From: Clostridia bacterium
GTDB taxonomy: Bacteria > Bacillota > Clostridia > Christensenellales > DUVY01
Direction: 5' to 3'
Length of the DNA stretch: 21,040 nucleotides
Assembly: GCA_026001225.1 (NCBI GenBank)
Contig: BNZQ01000032.1
Span: forward strand, 1-21,040
Shown here: piece by piece, positions 1 to 6,704 of the stretch
Layout: each line of letters begins with the position of its first letter
Position numbering within the stretch: position 1 is the first letter of the stretch
Notes under the pieces: generated by a model
Told to the model about the DNA's origin: nothing
What the model saw: the letters and a program-made list of their open reading frames with translations, nothing else
The model's database searches: none
Position numbers and translations under genes: made by a program

Positions 1-100
1 ACATCTACGGCCAATACCTCCTTGCCCATTCTGCATAAAGCCCGCGCCAACGTGCCGCCGAAGCCGCCCAAACCGATGACCGCAATGGATTGAATGTCGC
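1..100 (-). other. Inverted copy of the 5' end of the ktrA-like gene
   Basis: Bases 1-100 are the exact reverse complement of 1413-1512, inside the ktrA-like gene. Base 101 differs and 102-109 (CCTGTCCG) match again, so 108 of 109 positions agree. After that the sequence continues as the transporter gene. No reading frame is preserved from ktrA; the in-frame ATG at 94 of the downstream ORF arises by chance inside this inverted piece. It is either a true inverted duplication or a chimeric contig end. Confidence 0.9.
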
Positions 101-1296
101 GCCTGTCCGTTGTGAAAAATGTCTCTGATTTTTACAGCGTGTTCGGCCAAATCGTCCTGCTGCTGCTGATCCAAGTCGGCGGCCTCGGCGTCATGGCCGT
201 CGCGACGCTTGTTTTTTTGGCGATGCGCAAAAAGATTTCCTACGGCGAGCGGCTGATGATGCAGCACGCCCTCTCCGCCGACACCAACGAGGGCGTTGTC
301 CGGGCGATGCGCCGCCTTGTCGCCGTCACCTTTATCATCGAGGGCGCGGGCTTTATCGCGCTTTTACCCGAAATGATCGGCGCATTCGGCGCGGGCGGCA
401 TCTTTCGCGCGTTGTTCGTTTCGGTGTCCGCCTTTTGCAACGCGGGCATACAGAACCTCGGCGGCGAGGGCATGCCTGTGTTTTCAAAAAGCGTGTCCGT
501 CCTGTTGTCGATTTCCTTTTGCGCCGTTTTAGGCGGCCTCGGATTCGCCGCCATCGTCGATATTTTGTTCAAAAAATTCCGATACCGTAAATTTTCTCTG
601 CATACGAGGCTTGTTTTGACCGTGACAGGCCTCCTGCTTCTGTTCGGCACGGCCGTTGTGCTTGGGTGCGAATACCGAAACCCCGCGACGTTGGGCGGCA
701 TGGGCTTTGGCGGCAAGCTGCTGAACGCGTTCTTTTTAGCCACCAACGCACAGTCTACGGCGGGCTTCGACACGGTGAGAATCGGCGACCTGACCGACGC
801 GAGCCGTTTTGTACTGATCTTTTTGTCCGCGGTCGGCGCCAGCCCCGGCTCCACGGGCGGCGGCATCAAGACCGCGACGCTCGCGATTTTGGTTATCTGC
901 GCTTTTTCCGGCTCCGGCGCGGACGGTACGGTTTCCTACGGCAAGCGCAAGATCAGCCGCGAAACCATATTGCGCGCAGTCGGCGTGGCCTGCTTTTCGT
1001 TGGCTTTAATGTTCGTCGGAACGCTCGCGTTGCTTTTAACCGAAAGCGGAAACACGCAAATTCAAAGCCTGTATAATTTGGAAAATATTCTGTTGGAAAC
1101 GACGTCGGCCTGGACGACCGCCGGGCTGTCGACGGGAATGACGCCGTATCTTTCCGCGGGAGGCAAGCTGCTTTTGATCGTCCTCATGTTTGTCGGGCGC
1201 ATGGGCCCGATCACCTTAATGATGGCCTTCGGGCGGAACGCGAACGGCAACGGGCCGCGGATCGATTACGCCGACGCGCATATTTTGATCGGCTAA
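94..1296 (+). CDS. TrkH/KtrB-family potassium channel subunit, 5'-truncated
   Basis: Membrane pore subunit of a Trk/Ktr potassium uptake system, working with the RCK protein encoded next. Family members carry four membrane-P-loop-membrane units. Units 2-4 are visible: SAFCNAGIQNL (about residues 112-122), ATNAQSTAGFDTV (216-228) and TSAWTTAGLSTG (337-348). Also present are the family motif GASPGSTGGGIKT (249-261) and a C-terminal FVGRMGPITL (366-375). The usual first helix and first selectivity filter (a TGL-type motif) are missing: native sequence begins near base 101 with LSVVKN, just after where that filter should be. The family is normally about 450 residues, so some 50-60 are absent. The ATG at 94 lies in foreign inverted sequence and is not a credible native start. 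Function of the family is well established; whether the gene is broken in the organism is unknown. Confidence 0.88.
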   Translation: MSRLSVVKNVSDFYSVFGQIVLLLLIQVGGLGVMAVATLVFLAMRKKISYGERLMMQHALSADTNEGVVRAMRRLVAVTFIIEGAGFIALLPEMIGAFGAGGIFRALFVSVSAFCNAGIQNLGGEGMPVFSKSVSVLLSISFCAVLGGLGFAAIVDILFKKFRYRKFSLHTRLVLTVTGLLLLFGTAVVLGCEYRNPATLGGMGFGGKLLNAFFLATNAQSTAGFDTVRIGDLTDASRFVLIFLSAVGASPGSTGGGIKTATLAILVICAFSGSGADGTVSYGKRKISRETILRAVGVACFSLALMFVGTLALLLTESGNTQIQSLYNLENILLETTSAWTTAGLSTGMTPYLSAGGKLLLIVLMFVGRMGPITLMMAFGRNANGNGPRIDYADAHILIG

Positions 1297-1399
1297 AACG
1301 GCAAAAACCGTGAAAATTTTGGAAAGGAATATACGGGGAAAAATCTCCGTACTATAAGGGCGTGTCTACTTTGTCAACACGCTCTATAAGGAGCAAAAA
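1297..1399 (+). promoter_or_regulatory. trkH-ktrA spacer with two small hairpins
   Basis: This 103-base spacer holds two stem-loops. One is ACGGGGA..TCTCCGT (7 pairs including one G-T). The other is GCGTGT..ACACGC, flanked on both sides by CTATAAGG, the second copy of which forms the ktrA Shine-Dalgarno site (AAGGAG, 6 bases before the ATG). Neither stem is followed by a T run. It could be a processing or attenuation element; it is too short for a ydaO-type riboswitch. Confidence 0.35.
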
Positions 1400-2092
1400 A
1401 TGGCGGACAGGAGCGACATTCAATCCATTGCGGTCATCGGTTTGGGCGGCTTCGGCGGCACGTTGGCGCGGGCTTTATGCAGAATGGGCAAGGAGGTATT
1501 GGCCGTAGATGTCAACAAGGATTTGGTCAACGAGTTTTCCTCGATCGCGACAGGCGCGGCAGCCGCCGACGCCGCCGACGAAAAAACGCTGAAAAGCTTG
1601 GGGATTCAAAACTTCGACGCGGTGGCGGTCTGCATGAAGGATATCGAATCCAGCATCGTCATCATCATACTTTGCAAGCAAATGGGAGTCCCCTATGTGA
1701 TCGCCAAAGCGAGCAATACCCTGCACAAAACCATTTTGGAAAAAATCGGCGCGGATTTTGTCGTGTTCCCCGAGGAATATATGGGCGAAAAAATCGCATC
1801 CATGATCTTTAACCCGACGATTTTGGAGATCGCGGACGTGACCGCCGACTTCAAAATCATCGAGATTGTGACGCCCGAAAAGTGGCGCGGCAAATTTTTA
1901 AAGGATTTGGACGTCCGCAAAAAACACAAGGTGAATATCATTTTGGTCAAGCGCGGCGACCTCGTATTGTATCCCGACGGCGAATTCGTTTTCGAACAGG
2001 ACGACCTTTTGGTCATCGGAGGCGGCACGGCGGAATTGAACCGGTTAAAAAGCAAGGCGACCGTGGCGATCCCCGACGAGGAACTTTTGTAA
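1400..2092 (+). CDS. ktrA: KtrA/TrkA-family RCK potassium uptake regulator
   Basis: Cytoplasmic gating subunit for the KtrB/TrkH channel. The 230-residue length fits KtrA/KtrC rather than the double-length TrkA. An N-terminal Rossmann RCK domain carries GLGGFGG (residues 14-20) with an acidic residue (D37) at the end of the second strand (LAVDVNK), typical of NAD(H)/ATP-nucleotide binding. The C-terminal RCK_C domain (about 140-220) is the part that binds cyclic di-AMP in some KtrA/KtrC proteins; binding here is inferred, not seen. AAGGAG lies 6 bases before the ATG. It follows the transporter gene by 103 bases on the same strand, so the two are probably one operon. Bases 1413-1512 of this gene are present again, inverted, at the window's left edge. 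The symbol is by family and context. Confidence 0.9.
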   Translation: MADRSDIQSIAVIGLGGFGGTLARALCRMGKEVLAVDVNKDLVNEFSSIATGAAAADAADEKTLKSLGIQNFDAVAVCMKDIESSIVIIILCKQMGVPYVIAKASNTLHKTILEKIGADFVVFPEEYMGEKIASMIFNPTILEIADVTADFKIIEIVTPEKWRGKFLKDLDVRKKHKVNIILVKRGDLVLYPDGEFVFEQDDLLVIGGGTAELNRLKSKATVAIPDEELL

Positions 2093-2153
2093 CGAACCTC
2101 AAAACTTATCCTTGTGGGCCGTTTTAATGATAAGAAAGAGGAAATAAACATAG

Positions 2154-2627
2154 ATGAAAAAAGATTGGCTTTTTTTAGACAAACAAAGTTTATGCGGTTT
2201 TAGAACGGTAGGCGTTCTGATCCGAAACGATCAAATTCTTGTCCAAAGGGAGAAGGACGGGAATGAATACGCTTTACCGGGCGGACACATTAAAATAGGT
2301 GAAACGTCTATTGATGGGCTTATCAGAGAATTTATAGAAGAAACGGGTACGAATATTAATGTAAACCGCCTTGTTTGGGTGGAGGAAACATTTTGGAAAT
2401 GGGGCAAAAAAGACGCTCACACGATATCATTTTATTATCTCATTTCACTAACAAATGACGACGATATACCGGACAATTATTTCAAATCTCACAAAGATAA
2501 TTGCAATGTTTTGCTCGAATGGAAATCTTTTGACGAAATAAAACATTTAACGATTTACCCTGCATTTATAAAAGAGAAGCTTGGGCATATATCGAAAAAT
2601 ATCGAACATTTTATAAGTAAAGAATAA
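2154..2627 (+). CDS. Nudix hydrolase
   Basis: A 157-residue pyrophosphohydrolase of the Nudix superfamily, which cleaves nucleoside diphosphates linked to another group. The Nudix box is complete: G-x5-E-x7-REF-x-EE-x-G runs from GHIKIGE through REFIEETG (about residues 43-64), so the metal-binding glutamates are intact. The substrate cannot be told from sequence; it is not clearly MutT, ADP-ribose or RppH type. A modest Shine-Dalgarno (AGAGGA, about 10 bases before the ATG) precedes it. The gene is visibly AT-richer and uses more A/T-ending codons than trkH or ktrA before it and the dehydrogenase after it, suggesting separate acquisition. It is convergent with the dehydrogenase. Confidence 0.9.
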   Translation: MKKDWLFLDKQSLCGFRTVGVLIRNDQILVQREKDGNEYALPGGHIKIGETSIDGLIREFIEETGTNINVNRLVWVEETFWKWGKKDAHTISFYYLISLTNDDDIPDNYFKSHKDNCNVLLEWKSFDEIKHLTIYPAFIKEKLGHISKNIEHFISKE

Positions 2628-2764
2628 CTGCTCAAACTCCTTTTTTATATTCTTTCCGCTGTGCTTGAAAGTATATGTGAAGTGGATAAATGAAGTATCC
2701 CCCGCCGATCTGCGGCACGGCGAATCCGTGAGGTGCAGGGCTCTGCCATGCGGTATAATACCGT
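2628..2764. other. Convergent spacer with small palindromes
   Basis: This 137-base gap between the convergent Nudix and dehydrogenase genes contains CGGTATAATACCG (2752-2764, a perfect 6+6 palindrome abutting the dehydrogenase stop) and GCAGGGCTCTGC nearby. These could act as the 3' end of the dehydrogenase transcript, but no clear T run follows. No coding sequence is evident. Confidence 0.3.
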
Positions 2765-3931
2765 TTATTCCGCCAACCGAAACAGCTCCTCGATCTCGGC
2801 GGCAGTCAGCTGTCCGAACGCGCCGACGCGGGTATCGTACCCGTACAGATCCCGCAGAACGGGCGATACTTGGCTCATAGACAGGCCGATCTGCGAAAGG
2901 CGCGTCTTTAAGCCGATCGAGGCGTAAAACCTCTCTAATTGCTCGATCGCCATTTCCGCCGAGGGCTTCGCCGCGCCGTCCCGCGCGTCCGTCGCCAAAC
3001 GGGCGAACGAAAGCACGCGTTCGGGGCTTTTGCGGGACATCAATTTCAACCACGCGGGGAACAGAATCGCCAAGCCTGCGCCGTGCGCGAGGTTGTGAAC
3101 TCCCGACAAAACGGCGTTCTCCGCCCCGTGTGTCCCCCAATCCCCGTTGCGTCCCATGCTCAACATATCGTTATGGGCCAGCGTCCCGCACAAGCACATT
3201 TCCGCCCATAAGTCATAGTTTTTATTGTCCTTCACGAGTTTCGGCGCGATCCGAAATACCGTTCGTATGCACGCCGCGAGCAGCGCGTCGGTCAACTCGC
3301 CGCACTCCTCCTCCCGCGAAAAATACCGTTCCAACAAATGCGCCAAAATATCCGACGCACCGTAGGCGATTTGCTCTTTCGGCAGCGTGAAACAGTATTC
3401 GGGATTGATAAATGCGAACCTCGGAACGAGGAAAGGACTGTACAGGGCGAATTTACAGCCGCTTTCGTCATCGCGGATCACCGAGTGCGGGCCGCCCTCG
3501 CTGCCCGCCGCCGGAATAGTCAGCACGCAACCTAAGGGCAGCGCGGCTTTCAGTTTCCGTTCGCCCTTATAGCATTTCCAAACGTCACCGTCCGCCGCCC
3601 CCGCCGCGATACATTTCGCGCTGTCGATCACGCTGCCGCCGCCGATCGCCAAAACAAAATCCACAGCCTCGCGCCTTGAAAATTCCACGCCTTTTAGGGC
3701 AAAGCTCTTTAACGGGTTGGCCGAAACGCCGCCGTATTTGACGAAAGCGATTTTCCGTCCGGTCAGCTCGGCTTCGATTCTGCCGAGCAAGCCGCTCGAA
3801 ACCGCGCTGCCTTTGCCGTAATGCAACAGCACGCGCTTTGCGCCGTATTCGGATAGGAGATCGGCGATTTTACTTTCGGGGAACCGCCCCAAGACGATCG
3901 CGTTTGCGTTTTGATAGACAAAATTCAACAT
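2765..3931 (-). CDS. Iron-type alcohol dehydrogenase (BdhA/YugJ-like)
   Basis: NAD(P)H-dependent alcohol dehydrogenase of the metal-dependent type III family, closest in motif to clostridial butanol dehydrogenases. The nucleotide loop AIGGGSVIDSAKCIA is clear. The first two metal ligands are in SDILAHLLERYF (Asp and His four apart), and the last is in the C-terminal HGAGLAILFPAW. The third ligand, a His normally 10 residues before that last His (HELS or HPLG in relatives), appears as Ala within ENAVLSG, in a segment one residue longer than usual. I chose the ATG at 3931 (MLNFVYQNANAIVLG, 389 residues) over an upstream GTG at 4000, because the family begins there and a good promoter lies between the two. 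Alcohol or aldehyde substrate is unknown; activity is uncertain given the missing His. Confidence 0.87.
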   Translation of the reverse strand: MLNFVYQNANAIVLGRFPESKIADLLSEYGAKRVLLHYGKGSAVSSGLLGRIEAELTGRKIAFVKYGGVSANPLKSFALKGVEFSRREAVDFVLAIGGGSVIDSAKCIAAGAADGDVWKCYKGERKLKAALPLGCVLTIPAAGSEGGPHSVIRDDESGCKFALYSPFLVPRFAFINPEYCFTLPKEQIAYGASDILAHLLERYFSREEECGELTDALLAACIRTVFRIAPKLVKDNKNYDLWAEMCLCGTLAHNDMLSMGRNGDWGTHGAENAVLSGVHNLAHGAGLAILFPAWLKLMSRKSPERVLSFARLATDARDGAAKPSAEMAIEQLERFYASIGLKTRLSQIGLSMSQVSPVLRDLYGYDTRVGAFGQLTAAEIEELFRLAE

Positions 3932-3940
3932 AATGAACAC

Positions 3941-3969
3941 AGTATACTCTATTTTCCGCTTTTTGGCAA
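3941..3969 (-). promoter_or_regulatory. Sigma-A-type promoter of the dehydrogenase, near-leaderless
   Basis: On the minus strand TTGCCA (3964-3969) and TATACT (3941-3946) are separated by exactly 17 bases. Only 9 bases lie between the -10 box and the chosen ATG, so a start point about 7 bases downstream would leave a leader of roughly 0-3 bases. No Shine-Dalgarno sequence precedes the ATG, consistent with leaderless translation. Confidence 0.6.
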
Positions 3970-3982
3970 GCGCGGAAAAACC

Positions 3983-4026
3983 AACCTCTAATAAATTCAC
4001 AGAAAAAATTAACCTCTAAAAAATTC
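3983..4026. repeat. 16-bp imperfect direct repeat beside the IS block
   Basis: AACCTCTAATAAATTC at 3983-3998 and AACCTCTAAAAAATTC at 4011-4026 agree at 15 of 16 positions and are spaced 28 bases apart. The second copy runs into the left arm of the palindrome that holds the IS elements. It may be a local duplication connected with the insertion. Confidence 0.6.
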
Positions 4027-4755
4027 CCCTCTTGCGGGGCATTGCCAACAATTCAGTGATTTGAGCAAAGTATTTTTATGAACAAAGAGTAATAAAGTTA
4101 GTTGCAGCATATCGTATGTCTTTGAATAGCGTTTAGTCTTGCGATTAAATCTTGCAAGATTGACGCGGATACTGCTGTTTAAACTTTCTATTAGATAAGT
4201 TTGGTTTTTTGTCATTGCATGAGATTCAGTGATACCTAACTCTTGAAATGCCGCATCATAGCAACTGTTAGCGTCAGAATAAAATTGTATTCCACAGGTC
4301 TTATTCTTTTTACACTGTTGTAAATTGCCTTCGCCGCATTTATTCCGCACCCTATTACAAAACCTATAACTTTACGGCTGTTGCGTGAATACGCTGTCCA
4401 TATAAGAGTTCTCATCGGTTTTTTTAAACAAGCTGTATATATGTCAAGTCCTATTCTCGGTTGATGCATCACCGTTTAAAATCTCGGCATTTCCGCTTAA
4501 ATCATTTCCTGCTTGTCTAACCCAATTCAAAACGGTCTGTCGACTTACATTCATAAACAATGCGGCTTTTCTAATTCCCACATTATTGAGGTAAAGTTGT
4601 AAAACCTTTTGCTTTGCTGCGTTGCTAAATCGTTCATCTCTCCTTGAAAAGGTGCGTTTACAATCCTTGCAAATGTATCGATATGTCCCTCTGCTTGTAC
4701 CGTTCTTATTCGTGTTTATACTACCGCAATGTTTACACTTTGCACCCATACTCAT
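4009..4755 (-). pseudogene. IS1-family transposase, two frameshifts
   Basis: The N-terminal part (4755 down to about 4463) encodes an InsA-like zinc ribbon (CKHCGS, then YICKDC) and a helix-turn-helix (NVGIRKAALFMNVSRQTVLN). It shifts by +1 near 4460 into a middle segment with IGLDIYT and TAYSRNSRKVIGFVIG. It then shifts back near 4290, within a short T run, to the original frame for FYSDANSCYDAAF and the C-terminal IESLNSSIRVNLARFNRKTK. The last two carry the second catalytic Asp and the Glu of the IS1 DDE set; the first Asp is probably that of GLDIYT. IS1 uses one programmed -1 shift, but two opposite shifts indicate decay. An A7 run (TTTAAAAAAACC) in the middle segment is a possible slippery site but does not join the frames. 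The final frame reads past the IS end to 4009. Confidence 0.85.
4019..4031 (+). repeat. Left arm of the split 13-bp palindrome
   Basis: AAAAATTCCCCTC, the exact reverse complement of 5053-5065. Joined without the intervening DNA, the arms would make a GC-core hairpin flanked by A and T runs, resembling a bidirectional intrinsic terminator. Confidence 0.75.
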
Positions 4756-4815
4756 ACCTGTTTTTTATACTGTTATTTTAACATAAAAACAGTCATTGAG
4801 TTCTTGACAATGCCC
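4037..4815 (-). mobile_element. IS1-family insertion sequence, 779 bp (IS-A)
   Basis: The ends are inverted repeats starting GGGCATTG and agreeing at 19 of the first 23 positions (inward from 4037 and from 4815). The tip resembles the classical IS1 end, including GCCAAC and TGATTT. The 779-bp length matches IS1 (768 bp). Inside is a minus-strand transposase of the IS1 type. Flanking octamers (4029-4036 and 4816-4823) agree at only 4 of 8 positions, so no clean target duplication remains. The element is AT-rich compared with the flanking genes. Confidence 0.85.
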
Positions 4816-4823
4816 TCCCTCCG

Positions 4824-5046
4824 GGGCATTGTTCAACAGTATGTAAAGCGTTTAACATTTGTTTAAAATTGAAATATAATAAGAAAATGGAAAAAGAGGA
4901 AATTAAGTGTGGGTATTGCGGTGTCATGTTTGGAAAAAGGGGATTAACCATATGATTCAGCGGATTTAGACCGCACCGTAAAACTATTTGTTTACTATAA
5001 ACTCTTTAATACCATTCATTATCTTACACACGATTGAGCAATGCCC
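4824..5046 (+). mobile_element. 223-bp miniature IS1-like element (IS-B)
   Basis: Inverted ends again start GGGCATTG; inward from 4824 and from 5046 they agree at 19 of 23 positions. The element lies head to head with IS-A, separated by 8 bases (TCCCTCCG), so the two ends make a conspicuous hairpin (CAATGCCC..GGGCATTG). Inside are a promoter-like TATAAT (4875-4880) and a 22-codon ORF at 4887-4955 beginning MEKEEIKCGYCG. That looks like the start of a zinc-ribbon transposase of the same type. It is best read as an internally deleted, MITE-like relative. Confidence 0.7.
4887..4955 (+). pseudogene. 22-residue transposase N-terminal remnant
   Basis: ATG to TGA gives a 22-residue peptide starting MEKEEIKCGYCGVMFGKRG. 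The C-x2-C-G pattern with a basic stretch after it parallels the InsA zinc ribbon (AKCKHCGS) of the neighbouring IS. It stops immediately afterwards and the right inverted repeat follows about 90 bases on, so nearly the whole transposase is deleted. Confidence 0.5.
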
Positions 5047-5052
5047 CCCACG

Positions 5053-5065
5053 GAGGGGAATTTTT
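5053..5065 (+). repeat. Right arm of the split 13-bp palindrome
   Basis: GAGGGGAATTTTT, the exact reverse complement of 4019-4031. The two arms enclose IS-A and IS-B and nothing else of note. Confidence 0.75.
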
Positions 5066-5091
5066 AAATGTAAAACCGTTTCAAGTCCGAC

Positions 5092-5116
5092 CGAATTTTT
5101 ATGCAATAAAAATTCG
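5092..5116. repeat. AT-rich perfect hairpin
   Basis: CGAATTTTTA and TAAAAATTCG form a perfect 10-bp stem around a 5-base loop. It lies downstream of pgi on the minus strand. The stem is AT-rich and not followed by a T run on either strand, so a terminator role is only possible. Confidence 0.45.
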
Positions 5117-5139
5117 TGGGCGATGTGGCATAACTCATG

Positions 5140-5233
5140 GTCGAAGAAGCGCGGAACGCGCGATCAAACGAGGAATCCGAGCAGGATTCCGACGTATGAG
5201 CAAAACGGAGCGCGCAGGAGCGCGTCAATCGAC
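5140..5233 (-). repeat. Structured element at the pgi stop codon
   Basis: Arms GTCGA (5140-5144) and TCGAC (5229-5233), each next to GCGC-rich sequence, enclose a hairpin GGAATCC..GGATTCC (5172-5190). The outer arm includes the last pgi codons and the TGA at 5225-5227. It could be a 3' mRNA structure or a decayed repeat; no T run follows. Confidence 0.35.
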
Positions 5234-6622
5234 AATAAATTTCTCGTTGTGATAAGCGGATTTGATTTCCTTCAACTTTTCCTCGTAACCGGGACGGCCC
5301 AACATCGCGAACGTAGCTAACTTGCCCTCCTCTACGCCGGGTTGATTGTAGGTGTCCACGTCCAGCAGCGCACCCGCAAAGGCGGTCTGATACATCATAA
5401 ACATCAGTAATTGACCGACGGTGTATTCGTCCACCCCGTCGAGCAAAACCGTGAAATTGGGACGTTTGGCCTTGACCAACGCGAAAGCGGTCGCCTCGCG
5501 CTCGGCGTTAATCAGTTCGTTAAAGGTATGGTTCTGTAAAAACGCGGCCCCGCCCGCCCCTTTGACGGCGGGAATCTTTACTTCGGCGCGGAAATTCCGC
5601 ACGCCGATAAAGGTGATTACCTTGTCAAACGGGCCCTCGGTGTACAGTTGAATTTGGCTGTGTTGATCGGTCACGCCCAAGGCCTTTACGGGCGTTTGCC
5701 CCGCGTAAACGGTTTTGCCCGAATTGTCCGCGGCTTTCCCCAACGATTCGCCCCAAATCTGACAATAAAAATCCGACATGAATTTTAAGCTGTCCGCATA
5801 GGGCATCATGACCGAAATATTCTTGCCGCGTTTGATCGAATGATATTGCAAATATGCCCCCATAAGGGCCGGATTGAAGCGTACGCCGGTTTTACAACAA
5901 GCCTTCGACATATCCGCCGCGCCGCGCAGGAGCTTCTTTAAGTTGAGTCCCAACGCCGCGAACGGCAACAGTCCCACGGGACTTAAAACCGAAAACCGAC
6001 CGCCGACGCCCTTGCCCAAACCGTAAACCTTATAGCCGCGCTCGACGGCGATATTGTACAGCGTGCCTTTGCCGACCGTGGTGGTGACGACGATATTCTC
6101 CTTTGCCTTGTCGCCCAAGGCTTTATCGAGTATATCCAACACGAACAGCAGCTGAGACAATGTTTCGCCGGTCTCGCCCGATTTCGTGATCACGTTGAAC
6201 ATCGTGTCCGCGGGATCGATAATATCCAAAAGAGCGGACATTCTCTCCGGATCGACGTTGTCCTCCACGTAAAACCGGGGGCCCTTCCGCTTGCCCGGAC
6301 GAAGCTCGTTATGGCGCAGGTGCAAAAGCGCGTTCGCCACGGCCAAGGGGCCGAGCGCCGAGCCGCCGATGCCGAAAACCACAAAATTATCAAATTTTCT
6401 GCGGATCAAGCGGCCCGTTTCGGTCAGTTCTTCAATATAGGCTTTATCGACAAAGGGAAGCTCCGTCCATTCCTGCCATCCCTTGCCCCTGTTTTCTAAC
6501 ACCTTGGCGCGGGCAGCCGCAATGAGGGCTTTATCCTTATGAATGGCTCCCGCCGGCATCCCGTCTTTTTGGCCGATCGCCGCGGCCATCATATTGTTGT
6601 AGTCAAGCTGAAAATGCTTCAT
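5225..6622 (-). CDS. pgi: Glucose-6-phosphate isomerase
   Basis: Cytoplasmic glycolytic enzyme interconverting glucose 6-phosphate and fructose 6-phosphate. At 465 residues it is a full-length bacterial PGI. Visible family motifs are VFGIGGSALGPLAVANALLH (near residue 82), ITKSGETGETLSQL (phosphate binding), the catalytic glutamate region WGESLGKAADNSGKTVYAG, and TDQHSQIQLYTEGPFDK near the late catalytic histidine region. GGAG lies about 9 bases before the ATG. It is downstream of the large surface protein on the same strand; a strong hairpin in the 82-base gap suggests at most partial read-through. A promoter within the gap is not obvious. Confidence 0.96.
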   Translation of the reverse strand: MKHFQLDYNNMMAAAIGQKDGMPAGAIHKDKALIAAARAKVLENRGKGWQEWTELPFVDKAYIEELTETGRLIRRKFDNFVVFGIGGSALGPLAVANALLHLRHNELRPGKRKGPRFYVEDNVDPERMSALLDIIDPADTMFNVITKSGETGETLSQLLFVLDILDKALGDKAKENIVVTTTVGKGTLYNIAVERGYKVYGLGKGVGGRFSVLSPVGLLPFAALGLNLKKLLRGAADMSKACCKTGVRFNPALMGAYLQYHSIKRGKNISVMMPYADSLKFMSDFYCQIWGESLGKAADNSGKTVYAGQTPVKALGVTDQHSQIQLYTEGPFDKVITFIGVRNFRAEVKIPAVKGAGGAAFLQNHTFNELINAEREATAFALVKAKRPNFTVLLDGVDEYTVGQLLMFMMYQTAFAGALLDVDTYNQPGVEEGKLATFAMLGRPGYEEKLKEIKSAYHNEKFIVD

Positions 6623-6645
6623 AGTATTCTCCTATTAGGACTCTA

Positions 6646-6681
6646 AAACGAAAGCAGCCCGATATCAAGCTGCTTTCGTTT
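6646..6681 (-). terminator. Hairpin terminator after the surface protein gene
   Basis: AAACGAAAGCAGC and GCTGCTTTCGTTT (13-bp perfect stem) are separated by 10 bases. On the minus strand the stem ends in GTTTT, a short T run. It lies 23 bases after the stop of the surface protein gene and before pgi, so it is probably an intrinsic terminator, perhaps leaky. Confidence 0.7.
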
Positions 6682-6704
6682 ATAACTAAAAGTTTTGGAA
6701 ATGA

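Noticed and set aside
1297..1399. Cyclic di-AMP (ydaO) riboswitch before ktrA
   Set aside because: The spacer is only 103 bases and lacks the conserved ydaO core; only two small hairpins are present.
4444..4755. Transposase as an active two-frame IS1 gene using programmed frameshifting
   Set aside because: Two separate opposite shifts are needed, and the first is +1 rather than the usual -1 at an A6C run, so decay is more likely.
5140..5233. Third copy of the E1/E2 element after pgi
   Set aside because: It is also structured and at a stop codon, but lacks TTTAAC ends and the CTCGGTCA core.
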